64,000 nucleotides of DNA from Anastrepha obliqua. Lineage: Eukaryota; Arthropoda; Insecta; Diptera; Tephritidae. Positions within the stretch are counted from its first letter, which is position 1. Each line of letters starts with the position of its first letter. The stretch covers positions 21,762,044 through 21,826,043 of the forward strand of contig NC_072897.1 of NCBI RefSeq assembly GCF_027943255.1, in the 5' to 3' direction. Position numbers and translations under genes: made by a program. The notes under the pieces are model-generated. The model was not told where the DNA came from. It searched no databases and saw nothing but the letters and a program-made list of their open reading frames with translations. Positions 63,961-64,000 of this stretch are shown one piece after another.

Positions 63961-64000
63961 AGCAGCCTTTTCGCTATAGGATGACTTGGTTACGCCCTGG

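Overview
This window is a stretch of animal, almost certainly insect, nuclear DNA in which transposable elements (TEs) of nearly every class are packed and nested. The organism is most likely a higher fly, probably a tephritid fruit fly. The reasons are the TE mix (many mariner lineages including rosa-like DD41D copies, piggyBac, PIF/Harbinger with MADF or Myb-like partners, Helitron, and jockey, I/R1-group and RTE LINEs), a tRNA-derived SINE of a type I associate with tephritid genomes, AT-rich spacers, and GT-AG introns. The species assignment is inference. The only sequence that looks like an ordinary host gene is a set of three in-frame exons of a kainate-type ionotropic glutamate receptor at 23179-23917. 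No bacterial-type features, CRISPR arrays or host RNA genes were seen.

Layout, 0-24 kb. A decayed piggyBac-like element (1-1409) interrupts a Gypsy-type gag ORF (to 2327). Next is a DNA transposon with about 482-bp near-identical terminal inverted repeats (2842-5618) that carries a broken gene of an uncharacterised protein family. Then come an internally deleted mariner (5646-6205), a non-autonomous hAT-like element with TIRs and a 7-bp target-site duplication (7097-9056), and a Harbinger element with transposase and an opposite-strand MADF gene (9101-11874). These are followed by SINE and hAT-like fragments, two LINE fragments, a second Harbinger with a Myb-like partner (16.6-19.2 kb), another hAT-like copy carrying mariner and pogo debris (19.3-21.76 kb), and a long-TIR mariner (22132-23036).

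Layout, 24-38 kb. A jockey remnant and three mariners lie at 24-27.3 kb. From 27877 to 37589 there is one hAT-like copy, bounded by its own TIRs and a 7-bp duplication. It has been swollen by nested insertions: a Helitron (28168-31237), a LINE (31367-32405), a mariner (32611-33916), a rosa-like mariner (about 34.1-35.1 kb), an RTE LINE (35464-37191) and a foldback fragment.

Layout, 38-64 kb. Next are a Tc1 fragment, a jockey endonuclease piece split by a SINE, a foldback element (39259-39859), and a nearly complete piggyBac (39939-42859) whose gene contains a 387-bp inverted duplication. Further right are an I-group LINE split by a SINE, a second RTE copy (46455-49062), a rosa-like mini-mariner, a 0.9-kb element with about 205-bp TIRs starting CACTGTG, a jockey RT, a mariner split by a LINE (52.7-55.2 kb), a Tc1 element containing a SINE (55385-57086), and several decayed LINEs to the window end.

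How the pieces relate. Almost every coding remnant is a transposase, Helitron helicase or retroelement protein with frameshifts, stops or lost catalytic residues. The architecture records serial insertion: several target-site duplications and paralogous empty sites let the order of events be read directly. The main candidate for something not well described is the long-TIR element at 2842-5618, because it places a widespread but (as far as I know) functionally unassigned protein family inside a clear transposon.
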